Shown here piece after piece: positions 33,566 to 42,360 of a stretch of DNA of 61,263 nt (its first letter is position 1; every line of letters begins with the position of its first letter). The DNA lies in NCBI GenBank assembly GCA_046341775.1, contig JBKDQQ010000115.1, forward strand, positions 1 to 61,263, written 5' to 3'. Below the pieces are notes generated by a model, which saw only the letters and a program-made list of their open reading frames with translations, had not been told where the DNA came from and made no database searches. This DNA is from SXXH01 sp041165735. Its GTDB lineage: Bacteria > Planctomycetota > UBA1135 > GCA-002686595. A program made the translations under genes and the position numbers.

Positions 33566-34653
33566 CCGTCGCGGCGGCCTTCGTCGCGACGCGGCTCGTC
33601 GCGACGGGCAGGCGCCTCGTAGGCGCGCACAATGGCCTCGACCAGCGGGTGCCGCACGATGTCCTCGCGCGCGAACTCGACGAGGCCCACGTCCTTCCAT
33701 CCGCGCAAGCGCGCCACGGCGTCGGCCAGTCCGGAGCGCGAGCGCTCCTCGAGGTCGGTCTGCGTCGGGTCGCCGGTGACGACCATGCGCGATCCCTCGC
33801 CGAGGCGCGTGAGGAACATCTTCATCTGCGGCACGGTCGCGTTCTGGCCCTCGTCAAGCACGACGAAGGCGTTGGCGAGGGTGCGACCACGCATGAAGGC
33901 CAGCGGCGCGACTTCGATGATCCCGTGCTCCTCCATGCGCTGCACGTCCTCGAAGCCGAGCATGTCGTAGAACGCGTCGTAGAGGGGGCGCGTGTACGGG
34001 TTGAGCTTCTGCTGCACGTCGCCGGGCAGGAAGCCGAGTCGCTCGCCCGCTTCGACCACGGGGCGCGAAAGCACGATGCGGCGCACGCTGCCGGTGCGCA
34101 GCGCCTTCACCGCGGCCGCGACGGCGAGGTACGTCTTGCCCGTGCCGGCCGGGCCGATGCCGAAGGTGAGCGGGCAGCGCTCGAGCAGTTCGAGGTAGCG
34201 CCGCTGGTTCTCGCTGCGCGCCACCACGGGGTTCTGGCGCAGCATCGTGGGTTGCGGCGGCGGCGTCGCCGGCGCGCGCAGCTTGGGATCCTCGCCGCCC
34301 TTGACGAGCCGGTACGGCGGCGCGACGCGCCCGCGCATCGGGGCCGGCATGGGCGCGGCCGCGGCGACGGAGTTGCCCGATCCGGCGCCGTTCTCCTGGC
34401 CGAGGATGATCGACTCGACCTCCGCGCTCGCCAACTCGCGCCCCTTGCGCGACTTGCCCAGCAAGTGCTCGATGCGGCGACGCGCCTCCTGCACGGCCTC
34501 GTCGGCGCCCTTGATCCTCAGGTTGCCCTTGCGCGTGTAGATCTCGATGTCGAGATCCTGCCGCAGCAGCTTGGCGTAGCGATCGTACGGGCCGAGGACC
34601 AGGATCGCCTCGTCGTGCGAGCGCAGCGGGATGGTGGTTTCCGTCGGATTCAG
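33562..34653 (-). CDS. PhoH-family ATPase, probable non-canonical CTG start
   Basis: The catalytic domain has FGIGPAGTGKTYLAVAAAV (Walker A), VLSRPVVEAGERLGFLPGD, VVLDEGQNATVPQMKMFLTR (Walker B) and VVTGDPTQTDL, as in PhoH/PhoL proteins that pair with YbeY in RNA metabolism. The normal N-terminal KH-like domain is also encoded in frame (IPLRSHDEAILVLGPYD, IYTRKGNLRIKG), but between the cdsA stop (34731-34729) and that domain there is no ATG, GTG or TTG. The first canonical start is GTG at 34494, which would delete it. I place the start at the CTG at 34653, which has GGAG nine bases upstream (363 residues); ATC at 34632 is another option. A Pro-rich linker lies at about residues 85-130. Confidence 0.8.
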   Translation of the reverse strand: MNPTETTIPLRSHDEAILVLGPYDRYAKLLRQDLDIEIYTRKGNLRIKGADEAVQEARRRIEHLLGKSRKGRELASAEVESIILGQENGAGSGNSVAAAAPMPAPMRGRVAPPYRLVKGGEDPKLRAPATPPPQPTMLRQNPVVARSENQRRYLELLERCPLTFGIGPAGTGKTYLAVAAAVKALRTGSVRRIVLSRPVVEAGERLGFLPGDVQQKLNPYTRPLYDAFYDMLGFEDVQRMEEHGIIEVAPLAFMRGRTLANAFVVLDEGQNATVPQMKMFLTRLGEGSRMVVTGDPTQTDLEERSRSGLADAVARLRGWKDVGLVEFAREDIVRHPLVEAIVRAYEAPARRDEPRRDEGRRDG

Positions 34654-34728
34654 GGGGCCAAGCTCCGGCTCGCGGTGTGTGGACGATGATGCACCCGTGG
34701 CTTCCGATCCGTCAAGCCAAGGAGCGGA

Positions 34729-35814
34729 TCAAGCCGCGGCATGGAAGGCCAGGGGCCAGCACACGACCGCCATCGGGACGGTCAGGAGCAAGCTGTCGAC
34801 CTGGTCGAACAAGCCGCCCGACGGACCGAACCAGCCGGAGCTGTCCTTCACGCCCGCTTTGCGCTTGGCATGCGACTCGAGCAGGTCCCCGGCCTGCGCC
34901 GCGAGGTTGATCGCCACCGCCGCCAGCGCGACGCCCGCGGTCCCGTGCCTGGCCTCGGGCGCGAGCCCCGCGAGGTGCAGTGCGACGACCACCGCCACGC
35001 AGCCCGCCAGCGAAGCGACGCAACCAGCCACCGTCTTGCCGGGCGACAGCCGCGGGAAGGGATGGCGCTTGCCGATCGCTCCGCCGACGTAGTAGCCGAA
35101 GGTGTCGCCCACCTTCGAAGCGACGAGCAGCAGCACGAGGCCGGCGAGGCCGTGGGCTTGGCGCAGTCCTTCCAGCGCGAAGAGCGGAGGCACGATCCAG
35201 GCCGCCAGCAGCGCCACGAAGAGGGCGCGGCGGCGCATGTCCGCGCGCCACCACGAGAAGCACGCCGTGCCGAGCACCACGACTCCCATGGCGAGCGCGC
35301 TGAAGCGCAGCCCCGCGTCGCCGTGGTGCGCCTCGGCCAACTGCCACGCCAACAAGGCGCCCACGCCCACCATGGCGAAGAGGCGCGCGGTCGGGCGCGC
35401 GAACCATGGCGCGCGCAGCGACTGGATCGAATGCGCGGCCAGCGCCGCGAGTCCGGTGAAGGCCGCGTCGCGCCAGTAGCCGGGCCGCAGCACGCCGTTC
35501 GCCGCCTCGGGGAACTCCCCCGCGTGCGCGGCGACGATGGCGCGCGCCTCGAGCTGCGCCTGCGACAGGAGCGCCGCCGCGAAGGTCGCCACGGCGAGCG
35601 GCGGCAGCAAGTCGACCAGCCCGTAGCTGCCCATGCGCGAGACCTCGAAGCACAGGAACAGCACCACGAGCAGCGCCGCCAGCGGCACGACGCGCGGCTC
35701 AGACTGCGACCACCACAGGAGTCCCGCGAGGCTCCCCGCCAGTGCGCCGCCCGAAAGGGTGCGCCGCAGGATCTTGCGCGCCTTGGTCGGCGCGGCCCGC
35801 GTGGTCGCATCCAT
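34729..35814 (-). CDS. cdsA: Phosphatidate cytidylyltransferase (CDP-diacylglycerol synthase)
   Basis: 361 residues with about ten membrane helices. The C-terminal signature is present: SKVGDTFGYYVGGAIGKR, PRLSPGKTVAG, and GDLLESHAKRKAGVKDSS followed by GGLFDQVDSLL. The normal PGHGG is GPSGG here, so one conserved His is missing. It makes CDP-diacylglycerol from CTP and phosphatidate, the common precursor of bacterial phospholipids. ATG at 35814 lies 2 bp after the uppS stop, so translation is coupled; uppS-cdsA is a common pairing. Confidence 0.9.
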   Translation of the reverse strand: MDATTRAAPTKARKILRRTLSGGALAGSLAGLLWWSQSEPRVVPLAALLVVLFLCFEVSRMGSYGLVDLLPPLAVATFAAALLSQAQLEARAIVAAHAGEFPEAANGVLRPGYWRDAAFTGLAALAAHSIQSLRAPWFARPTARLFAMVGVGALLAWQLAEAHHGDAGLRFSALAMGVVVLGTACFSWWRADMRRRALFVALLAAWIVPPLFALEGLRQAHGLAGLVLLLVASKVGDTFGYYVGGAIGKRHPFPRLSPGKTVAGCVASLAGCVAVVVALHLAGLAPEARHGTAGVALAAVAINLAAQAGDLLESHAKRKAGVKDSSGWFGPSGGLFDQVDSLLLTVPMAVVCWPLAFHAAA

Positions 35815-35816
35815 GC

Positions 35817-36617
35817 TCAGCGCGCTCCCTTGGCCCCGGTCGGATCGCGCGGCGCGGCGGACTGCGGCGCGGCCTGCGCGTCGCCGGCGAGGCCGCCGTA
35901 CTTGCGCGTGCGCGCGGCGTAGGCGCGCAACGCGGCGTGCAGCTCCTCGCGGCCGAACTCGGGCCAGCACGCTTCGACCACGTGCAGCTCCGTGTAGGAG
36001 CTCTGCCACAGCAGGAAGTTCGACAGCCGCAACTCGCCGGCGGTGCGGATCAAGAGGTCCGGGTCGGGCGTGGCGGAGTCGTAGAGGTAGGCGCGCAAGG
36101 TCTCCTCGTCGGCGCGCGCCGGATCGACGCGTCCCGCCAGCACGTCGGCGCCGTACGCCTTGAGCGCGTCGGCGATCTCGCTGCGCGAGCCGTACGAGAG
36201 TGCGAGGCGCAGCAGCATGCCGTCGTTCTCCGCCGTGGCCGCCTCCGCGGCCCGCAGCTCGCGCAGCGGACCGTCAGGAAGGTCCTCGAGTCGTCCGAGC
36301 CCGCGCAAGCGCACCCGGTTCTCCATCAAGGTCGGCCGCTCGTCGAGGAGGAACCGTTCGAGCATGCCCATCAAGAAGCGGATCTCGTGCTCGGGGCGCT
36401 TCCAGTTCTCCACGGAGAACGCGTACAAGGTCAGGCTCTCGACTCCGAGCCTGGCGCACTCGGTGACGATGGTGCGCACTGCGGCGACGCCCTTCTCGTG
36501 GCCGAAGACGCGCTTGAAGCCCTGCTTCTGCGCCCAGCGTCCGTTGCCGTCCATGATCACCGCGATGTGCGCGGGGAAGGGACCGCCGAAGTCGGGACGC
36601 TCGGGGGCGCGCGCCAT
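35817..36617 (-). CDS. uppS: Undecaprenyl diphosphate synthase (cis-prenyltransferase)
   Basis: 266 residues. All five cis-prenyltransferase regions are visible: HIAVIMDGNGRWAQKQG with the catalytic Asp, GHEKGVAAVRTIV, LTLYAFSVENWKRP, RLALSYGSRSEI, and DPDLLIRTAGELRLSNFLLW with SSYTELHV. It elongates farnesyl diphosphate with isopentenyl diphosphate to the C55 carrier for peptidoglycan and O-antigen. A disordered, Ala/Pro-rich tail of about 20 residues follows. 3 bp downstream of purA and 2 bp upstream of cdsA. Confidence 0.96.
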   Translation of the reverse strand: MARAPERPDFGGPFPAHIAVIMDGNGRWAQKQGFKRVFGHEKGVAAVRTIVTECARLGVESLTLYAFSVENWKRPEHEIRFLMGMLERFLLDERPTLMENRVRLRGLGRLEDLPDGPLRELRAAEAATAENDGMLLRLALSYGSRSEIADALKAYGADVLAGRVDPARADEETLRAYLYDSATPDPDLLIRTAGELRLSNFLLWQSSYTELHVVEACWPEFGREELHAALRAYAARTRKYGGLAGDAQAAPQSAAPRDPTGAKGAR

Positions 36618-36620
36618 GGC

Positions 36621-37949
36621 TCAGGTGCGTTGCACGGCCGCCGCCGGACGCCGGGCGAGCCCGAGGCTGGCGCGGCGATCGATGATCTGGTCGCGTTCGG
36701 GCCCGACGGAGACCATCGCCACCTTGGCGCGGCAGGCGGTCTCCAACCACGCGATGTAGTCGCGCGCGGCCTTGGGCAGCGCGTCGAAGTCGCGCACGCC
36801 CGTGATGTCCTCGCTCCAACCCTGGTGGCGCGTGTAGACCGGCTGCAGTCCGTCGAAGGACGCCAGTTCCGCCGGCCAGTCGGACACGCGCCGCCCCCCC
36901 GCCTCGTAGGCGTCGGCCGCGCGGATCTCGTCGAAGCCCGACAGCACGTCGAGGTTGGTGACGATCAGCTCCTCCGCGCCGCTGATCTCCAGCGCGTGGC
37001 GCACCGCCACCGCGTCGAACCAGCCGCAGCGCCGGGGACGGCCCGTGGTGGATCCGTACTCGTTGCCCGCTTCGCGGATCCTGTCGCCCGTGGCGTCCTT
37101 GAGCTCGGTCGGGAACGGGCCTTCGCCGACGCGGGTGCAGTACGCCTTGACGATGCCGACCACATGGTCGATCCAGCGCGGCGGGACGAGCGCGCCGGCG
37201 GAGATGCCGTTGGCGCCGGTGTTGGAGCTCGTCACGAACGGGTAGGTGCCCGCGTCGATGTCGAGCATCGCGCCTTGCGCGCCCTCGAACAGGATGCGCC
37301 GGCCGGCCTTGTAGGCCTCGCGCACTTCGCGTCCCGTGTCGCCGACGAAGGGCGCGAGCTTGGCGCCCAGCGCGACATGGCGCTCCACCTGCGCCTCGAG
37401 GTCGAGCGGCGCCTCGCCGTGCACGCGCTCGATCAGCGCGTTCTTCTCGGCCAGCGCGGCGCGCAGGCGCACGCGGCAGTGTTCGGGGTCGAGCAGGTCG
37501 ACGATGCGCAGGCCCGTGCGCGCCGCCTTGTCCGCGTAGCACGGTCCGATGCCGCGTCCCGTCGTGCCGATCCTCCCGTCGCCGCGCCAGCGCTCGGACA
37601 AGCCGTCGATGCGGCGATGGTGCTCGAAGATCACGTGCGCCTGCGAGGAGAGGCGCAGGTTCGCGCCGTCCACCGCGATGCCGCGCGCGCGCAAGCCTTC
37701 GACCTCCTCGAGGAACTTCAGCGGATCGACGGCGACGCCGTTGCCGATGACGTTGACCTTGCCCGGGTTGAGGATCCCCGACGGGATCAGGTGCAGCACG
37801 TACTTGGCGCCGGCGACCACGACCGTGTGGCCCGCGTTGGCCCCGCCCTGGTAGCGGACGACCATGTCGGCGTCCTTGGCCAGGAGGTCGATCAACTTGC
37901 CCTTGCCTTCGTCGCCCCATTGGGCGCCGAACACGCTGGTTGCGGGCAT
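36621..37949 (-). CDS. purA: Adenylosuccinate synthetase
   Basis: 442 residues. Signatures are FGAQWGDEGKGKLIDLLA (P-loop-like GDEGKGK), GGANAGHTVV, GTTGRGIGPCYADKAARTGL, FEGAQGAMLDIDAGTYPFVT and GRPRRCGWFDAVA. It converts IMP, aspartate and GTP to adenylosuccinate, the first step from IMP to AMP. Start at the ATG at 37949, where homology begins; the in-frame extension to 38000 looks non-coding. Followed 3 bp later by uppS, so this housekeeping gene heads the purA-uppS-cdsA-phoH-ybeY operon. Confidence 0.97.
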   Translation of the reverse strand: MPATSVFGAQWGDEGKGKLIDLLAKDADMVVRYQGGANAGHTVVVAGAKYVLHLIPSGILNPGKVNVIGNGVAVDPLKFLEEVEGLRARGIAVDGANLRLSSQAHVIFEHHRRIDGLSERWRGDGRIGTTGRGIGPCYADKAARTGLRIVDLLDPEHCRVRLRAALAEKNALIERVHGEAPLDLEAQVERHVALGAKLAPFVGDTGREVREAYKAGRRILFEGAQGAMLDIDAGTYPFVTSSNTGANGISAGALVPPRWIDHVVGIVKAYCTRVGEGPFPTELKDATGDRIREAGNEYGSTTGRPRRCGWFDAVAVRHALEISGAEELIVTNLDVLSGFDEIRAADAYEAGGRRVSDWPAELASFDGLQPVYTRHQGWSEDITGVRDFDALPKAARDYIAWLETACRAKVAMVSVGPERDQIIDRRASLGLARRPAAAVQRT

Positions 37950-38024
37950 GGAAGTGGCTGGGTCCTGCGGAGGGGGACGGGAAGGCAGTTCCCCCGCCAC
38001 GGCGGCGGAGTGTCGCCCTAGAGG

Positions 38025-39710
38025 TTAGCGGTCCTCGTCGGGGTAGTCCAAGACCTCGATCGGCAGGTAGTCGAGCACCTCCCAGCGCACCAAGGGCACG
38101 AGTTGCATGCCCTCCTCCGTCTCGCGACGCCAGAGCACGCAACGCACCACCCGGACCAGCGAGTCGCCACCCTGCTCCTCGAGGCGGCGGGACTCGGCGG
38201 GATCCAGGCCGACGTCCAGATCGCCGTCGATGGAAGTGGAGCGCCGCGCGATCACGTAGACGCTGAACACGTTGCTCTGGACCGACAGCAACCTCGACAG
38301 CGCGTCCTGTGCCGCGCGATCCAACTGGTCGTAGCCGGGGACTTGCTGCAGCTCGAGGAGTTGCTCGAAGGCGCGCTTGTCGACGACCTCGTTGCCCCAT
38401 TCGTCGTAGCGCACCGCCTCTTCGGCCTCCTCCTCCTCCGCGCTGGCGTTGCCGGGCTCCTCCTCCTCCTCCTCGAGGTTGCGGTACTCGATGATCTCGT
38501 CGAGGAAGCGCGGGTCGACCTCGCGGTCGTCGAAGATCGACTTGAGCACCGCGGGCGGCGCGGTGTTCACGTTGATGCCGTACCCGCCGTTGGAGGTGCC
38601 GTTCGTGTTGGCCGCCGTGCCCGCCTGGCCCGCGCCGCCTTGGCCGCCGGTCGGGGAACCTTGTCCACCGGCGCCTTGGCCGGATCCAGATTGCCCGGAA
38701 CCGGCCTGCCCGCCCGCCTGCCCGCCGGAGCCCTGGCCGGATGCACCTTGGCCCGACGAGCCTTGCGTCGCTCCTCCTTGGCTCGTTCCCCCTTGTTCGG
38801 CCGAGCCTTGGCCACCGGCGCCGGACTGCGCACCGCCTTGGCCCGCGCCGACCCCGCCGGAGCCGGGTTGCGGCGCTCCGCTCGATGGCACGCCGAGCGC
38901 CTCGCCGGCGGTCGAGACCGAGGTCCACACCGTGAGGAAGCTCGCGATGGAGTGCACCGGCTCGCCGTTGATGTCGCGGAAGTCGCGGAAGTGCATCGGC
39001 TCGAAAGGATCGAGCGCCGCGAAGTCGAGCATGGAGCGCGGCAGGGCGAGCTCTTCGCGCTGCGGATCGTCGGCGAGCAGCGCGGGACGCGGCAGCTGGA
39101 CCTGGTCCCTCTCGACGATGTACTCGCGCATGGCGCGCGCCATCTGCTCGGCGACGGCCGTGTCGATGTCGGCCTCGGTCCCCTCGCGGCACAAGTCGAG
39201 GATGCGCGCGATGCGCCCTTGCGCCGCCTCCGACTCCTTCTCGTCGGGGTTGGCGAGGTTCAGCACGTTGTACTTGGAGTCCTCGTCGACGACGAGGATG
39301 CGCAGGCTGATCTCGTTGATCTCGGTGCGTTGCGGCGTGGCCCACTCGTCCTTGCGCGAGTCCGAGGCGCTCGACTCGTCGCCCGCCGCCGAGCCGCCGC
39401 CGGCCGCGGGGTTCGGCGCGCCCTGCTGCGCGCCTTGCGCCGCGCCCGCGTCGGGCTGCTGCGTCTCCGTCCCCGTGCTCGATTCGCCGTCGGTCTTGAG
39501 CGTCTCCTGCACCTGCAGCATGGCCGACTCGATGGCGAGGTCCATGCTCGTCATCGTCAGGTCGTTGCGCGCGACCCGCGCGTCCGTGCCGGTCGTCACC
39601 CCGATCTGCAGGGTGATCGCCACCAGCACGAAGAGCAGCAGCAGCGACAGGATCAGCGCCGCCCCTCGACGCGGGCCGCGGTCGGATCGTGCGTGGCGCA
39701 GGAGCTTCAT
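38025..39710 (-). CDS. gspK: Type II secretion protein GspK with a Gly/Gln-rich insertion
   Basis: 561 residues. The N-terminal ALILSLLLLFVLVAITLQIG follows a basic tail and resembles the hydrophobic start of pseudopilins. RILVVDEDSKYNVLNLANP and INVNTAPPAVLKSIFDD are the GspK signature segments (the second is the SAM-like helical module). An unusual Gly/Gln/Ser-rich insertion of about 90 residues (roughly 280-370, repeats such as GQGGSG and GQGAGG) and an acidic run (NLEEEEEEPGN, AEEEEAEEA) are inside it. GspK tips the pseudopilus in the periplasm. It lies 105 bp downstream of gspD; other gsp genes are not in the window. Confidence 0.85.
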   Translation of the reverse strand: MKLLRHARSDRGPRRGAALILSLLLLFVLVAITLQIGVTTGTDARVARNDLTMTSMDLAIESAMLQVQETLKTDGESSTGTETQQPDAGAAQGAQQGAPNPAAGGGSAAGDESSASDSRKDEWATPQRTEINEISLRILVVDEDSKYNVLNLANPDEKESEAAQGRIARILDLCREGTEADIDTAVAEQMARAMREYIVERDQVQLPRPALLADDPQREELALPRSMLDFAALDPFEPMHFRDFRDINGEPVHSIASFLTVWTSVSTAGEALGVPSSGAPQPGSGGVGAGQGGAQSGAGGQGSAEQGGTSQGGATQGSSGQGASGQGSGGQAGGQAGSGQSGSGQGAGGQGSPTGGQGGAGQAGTAANTNGTSNGGYGINVNTAPPAVLKSIFDDREVDPRFLDEIIEYRNLEEEEEEPGNASAEEEEAEEAVRYDEWGNEVVDKRAFEQLLELQQVPGYDQLDRAAQDALSRLLSVQSNVFSVYVIARRSTSIDGDLDVGLDPAESRRLEEQGGDSLVRVVRCVLWRRETEEGMQLVPLVRWEVLDYLPIEVLDYPDEDR

Positions 39711-39769
39711 GGGAGGGTCGTTCTGGTCGGATCCGTCGTGGTTGGACGCCGCGTCGCGCCAGGTCTTCC

Positions 39770-39815
39770 CGGCGCCCGGCGGCGACCCGGCGCCCGGCGG
39801 CGACCCGGCGCGCGG
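39770..39815. repeat. 18-bp tandem repeat between gspD and gspK
   Basis: Two exact copies of CGGCGCCCGGCGGCGACC (39770-39787, 39788-39805) and a partial third, ending just at the gspD stop codon. Confidence 0.8.
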
Positions 39816-41291
39816 TCAGAACTCGCGGTTCAGGTCCGAACCCTGCAGGATGCGGGGCCGGATGAAGAACAGCACGTTCGTCTGCTCCTTGCGGTCGAGG
39901 CTCGAGCTGAAGATCTGGCCGAGCAGCGGGATGTCGCCCAGCAAGGGCACCTTGTTCTCGACCTTGACCGTGCGCTCGCTGATCAAGCCGCCGAGGATCA
40001 CGGCCTGGCCGGGTTCGAGGTACACGACCGTGCGCGCCGCGCGCCGCGAGAGGATCGGGTTCGAAACGGTCTGGCCGTTCTGCAGGGTGAAGCCGACCGA
40101 ACTGCCGGACTGCGCCGAGTTCTCGATGTCGATGGCGAGCGCGACCGTGTCGGTGCCGACGACGCGCGGCATGACGTAGAGCTTGATGCCGACCTCCTCG
40201 TAGGTCAGCGCCGCGCTGGCCTGGCCCGCGGCGTTGAAGCTCGACACGTTGTAGTTGGGCAGCTTGATCGTGTTGACGATCTCGGCGCGCCCGCCTTCGC
40301 GCACCGCCACCTTGGGGCGCGAGATGATCGAGACGTTCTCGTTGGTCGCCAGCGCCTGCAGCATCGCGTTGAACTCGACGCCGTCCTGCACGCCTCCGAG
40401 CTGCAGCAGCGAGTTCGCCGCGGTCGAGCTGGCGAAGTTCGGCAGCGAGTAGCTGAGCCCGCGCACGAAGGTGTGGTCTGGGAAGCCGAAGATCGGCGTG
40501 TTGTTGTCGATCGGCTTGACGCCGATGTCGAGCACGTCGGTCACCGACACTTCGACGATCTTCGCCTCGATCTCGATCTGCGGCACGCCGGCGGCGAAGG
40601 TGTTGATGAAGTCCTGCACCTCGCGCAGCGCCTCGAAGCCCGCGGTGACCACCAGCCAGTCCGCCACGGGCAGCCGCCCGTCGTCGAACTTGTCGCCGGT
40701 GCGCAGCTGGCCGAAGTTCTCGACGTCCCAGTTCTCCTCGAGGTCGAGGCGCACCTGGCGCGGCGACTGCGGCGCCGTGGCGGTCTTCTGGTCGTACAGT
40801 TCGAACGGCCCGATCAGCCGCAGCAACTTCTCGAGCTTCGCGCCGGTGCCCGGGCGCAGCGGGAACGGCTTCGAGATGAGCTGCTTCGACGGATAGACGA
40901 CGATGCGCGAGCCGAAGACGAGGTAGGGATTCTCGCCGAAGGCCTGCACCGGATCGGCGGCCCCGGCCACCGGCTTGCGGGGCTCCTCGGCCTGGTCGAA
41001 CGAGCTCCGCTCGTCGCGGGCGGGATCGCGGAAGTCGCCCTCGCCCATGCCGTCGACGGGCGTCAAGGAGCCCTTCTCGATCAACTGCCGCAGGTCGTCG
41101 AGCGGATCTTCCGCCTCGGAGCCCGGCTTGCCTTCGTCGACGCGGAGATCCCAGCCCGAGGAGGCGCGCGGCTCGGCCTGCGGCGCGCGGGACGGCTCGT
41201 CGCTCTTGCAGGCCGCGCCGTGCAGGGCGAAAAGCGCGGCGAAGCACGCCGCGTACGCGCGCCGGCGCTGCGCGTCGGACGAGGCACGCAT
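39816..41291 (-). CDS. gspD: Secretin (GspD/PulD family), lipoprotein
   Basis: 491 residues. A signal peptide ends with a lipobox and Cys (FALHGAACKSDEP), so it is probably lipidated and outer-membrane bound. Residues about 110-230 contain an N-domain-like region; the secretin core begins near QIEIEAKIVEVSVTDVLDIG and ends with KVPLLGDIPLLGQIFSS and NVLFFIRPRILQ, the VPxLxxIPxxGxLF signature. It would form the outer-membrane channel for type II secretion. It is shorter than typical GspD (600-700 residues), apparently with fewer periplasmic N domains. gspK follows on the same strand. Confidence 0.9.
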   Translation of the reverse strand: MRASSDAQRRRAYAACFAALFALHGAACKSDEPSRAPQAEPRASSGWDLRVDEGKPGSEAEDPLDDLRQLIEKGSLTPVDGMGEGDFRDPARDERSSFDQAEEPRKPVAGAADPVQAFGENPYLVFGSRIVVYPSKQLISKPFPLRPGTGAKLEKLLRLIGPFELYDQKTATAPQSPRQVRLDLEENWDVENFGQLRTGDKFDDGRLPVADWLVVTAGFEALREVQDFINTFAAGVPQIEIEAKIVEVSVTDVLDIGVKPIDNNTPIFGFPDHTFVRGLSYSLPNFASSTAANSLLQLGGVQDGVEFNAMLQALATNENVSIISRPKVAVREGGRAEIVNTIKLPNYNVSSFNAAGQASAALTYEEVGIKLYVMPRVVGTDTVALAIDIENSAQSGSSVGFTLQNGQTVSNPILSRRAARTVVYLEPGQAVILGGLISERTVKVENKVPLLGDIPLLGQIFSSSLDRKEQTNVLFFIRPRILQGSDLNREF

Positions 41292-41441
41292 GTCAGCCAG
41301 CCTCGATCTCGCTGATCCCGCGAGCCGCGGCGCGGGGCTGGTTGCCGCGCGTGCGCGTGCGGCGACCGGGGACTCGAACCGCTCCGCGACCCTCGGTCGC
41401 GCGGATCGACGCGGAAGCTCGCATGGGTGGGCGCGACCCGC

Positions 41442-41879
41442 TCAGTACAGCGCGATGACGCTGTCGGTGACGTCCGTCACGGTGCGCTTGTCGGAGTGGC
41501 GGATGGCCTTCCACACGCTGCAGTAGCCCTTCTGCACGCGCAGCGCTTCGCACTTTTCGCGGATGCGGTCGACGGCCTTCTGCCGCAGCTGGATGCCCTC
41601 GGACGAATTGGCGTCGATCTTCTCGTCCTTCAGCCGCTTCATCTCGGGAGTGGCGGCGAGGAGGCGGTCGTAGTCGACCACGACCGGATTGGACAACTGG
41701 CGCGCGTCGTCGAGCCCGCAGATGTTGTCGCCCTTGTCGACCTGCCAGCCGGCGAAGGCGACCAAGCCGAACTCGCCGTGGCTCGCACCTCGTCCTTGGG
41801 CCGCATGGGCCGCGGGCAGCGACAGGGCTGCCGAGACGGCGAGGGCGGACAGGGCGGCGATCAGGATCCGGCGTTGCAT
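41442..41879 (-). CDS. Small exported protein of unknown function
   Basis: 145 residues with a clear signal peptide (MQRRILIAALSALAVSAAL...PAAHAAQG). The mature part has Cys residues at CGLDDARQ, REKCEALR and KGYCSVW, likely disulfide-bonded after export, and charged helices (EMKRLKDEKID, LRQKAVDRIR). No family recognised. The 150 bp between its stop and gspD (41292-41441) hold GGTTCGAGTCCCC on the minus strand, which looks like a T-arm fragment but does not fold into a tRNA. Promoter not recognised. Confidence 0.7.
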   Translation of the reverse strand: MQRRILIAALSALAVSAALSLPAAHAAQGRGASHGEFGLVAFAGWQVDKGDNICGLDDARQLSNPVVVDYDRLLAATPEMKRLKDEKIDANSSEGIQLRQKAVDRIREKCEALRVQKGYCSVWKAIRHSDKRTVTDVTDSVIALY

Positions 41880-42299
41880 GGCGCGTGGCCTCGAGTGGAG
41901 GGCTTGGGGGTCGTGGCGGGTGGCGGAGCGGGGGCTCTTCGGATCTCGTCGCGGTCGCGGCGCGCCCGGTCCCGGCCGGTGGCGGAGGAGCTCGGCGAGC
42001 ACCCATCCGACCGGCCCTCCGCTGACTGCGCGGAGAGGGACCACCGAGCGCCTGCGAGGGCTCTGAATCCGTTGCCGTTGTACCAAACAGGGCGCGAGGG
42101 CACATCCCACGGAAGAAAAAAGATGTTTCCGCGCGCTCCCCAAACCGGTCGCTCCCCCATCCCTCTGTCGGCCGGGGGCGGCCGCGAGCTTGCGCAGGCC
42201 TGCTCCCCTCGCGCCTCGGCTCCTGATCCCGGGACCAGGAGTCCGCGTGGCGAGGGCGATCTGCGCCCGGCCGCCCATGCAAGCGTGCCGCCCATGCAA
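41880..42299. other. 480-bp intergenic region with palindrome and direct repeats
   Basis: Between the exported-protein gene start and the pnp 3' end. It holds an AAAAAAGA tract (about 42115-42122), a near-perfect 22-bp palindrome CTCCTGATCCCGGGACCAGGAG (42220-42241), and a 16-bp direct repeat GCCGCCCATGCAAGCG (42270-42285 and 42287-42302). No open frame here has coding character. Confidence 0.5.
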
Positions 42300-42302
42300 G
42301 CG
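42270..42302. repeat. 16-bp direct repeat beside the pnp terminator
   Basis: Two exact copies of GCCGCCCATGCAAGCG, one base apart, ending inside the terminator hairpin. Confidence 0.8.
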
Positions 42303-42332
42303 CGCCGCCCGGCGTGGTGCCGGACGGCGCGC
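42300..42332 (-). terminator. Hairpin downstream of pnp
   Basis: On the minus strand, GCGCGCCGTCCGGC pairs with GCCGGGCGGCGCGC (14 bp, one G-U) around ACCAC, 28 bp after the pnp stop. It is followed by only two Ts. Confidence 0.6.
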
Positions 42333-42360
42333 CTTGCTTCCGCTCGCCGGAGCGCGGAGC

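Noticed and set aside
36274..41247. A 1657-residue minus-strand open frame
   Set aside because: It is an out-of-frame shadow of gspD, gspK, purA and uppS and is Arg/Pro-rich with no family match.
41340..41441. Possible tRNA on the minus strand (GGTTCGAGTCCCC T-arm-like)
   Set aside because: The T stem does not pair (AGCGG against CCCCG fails), and no matching acceptor 5' strand or anticodon arm is within range.
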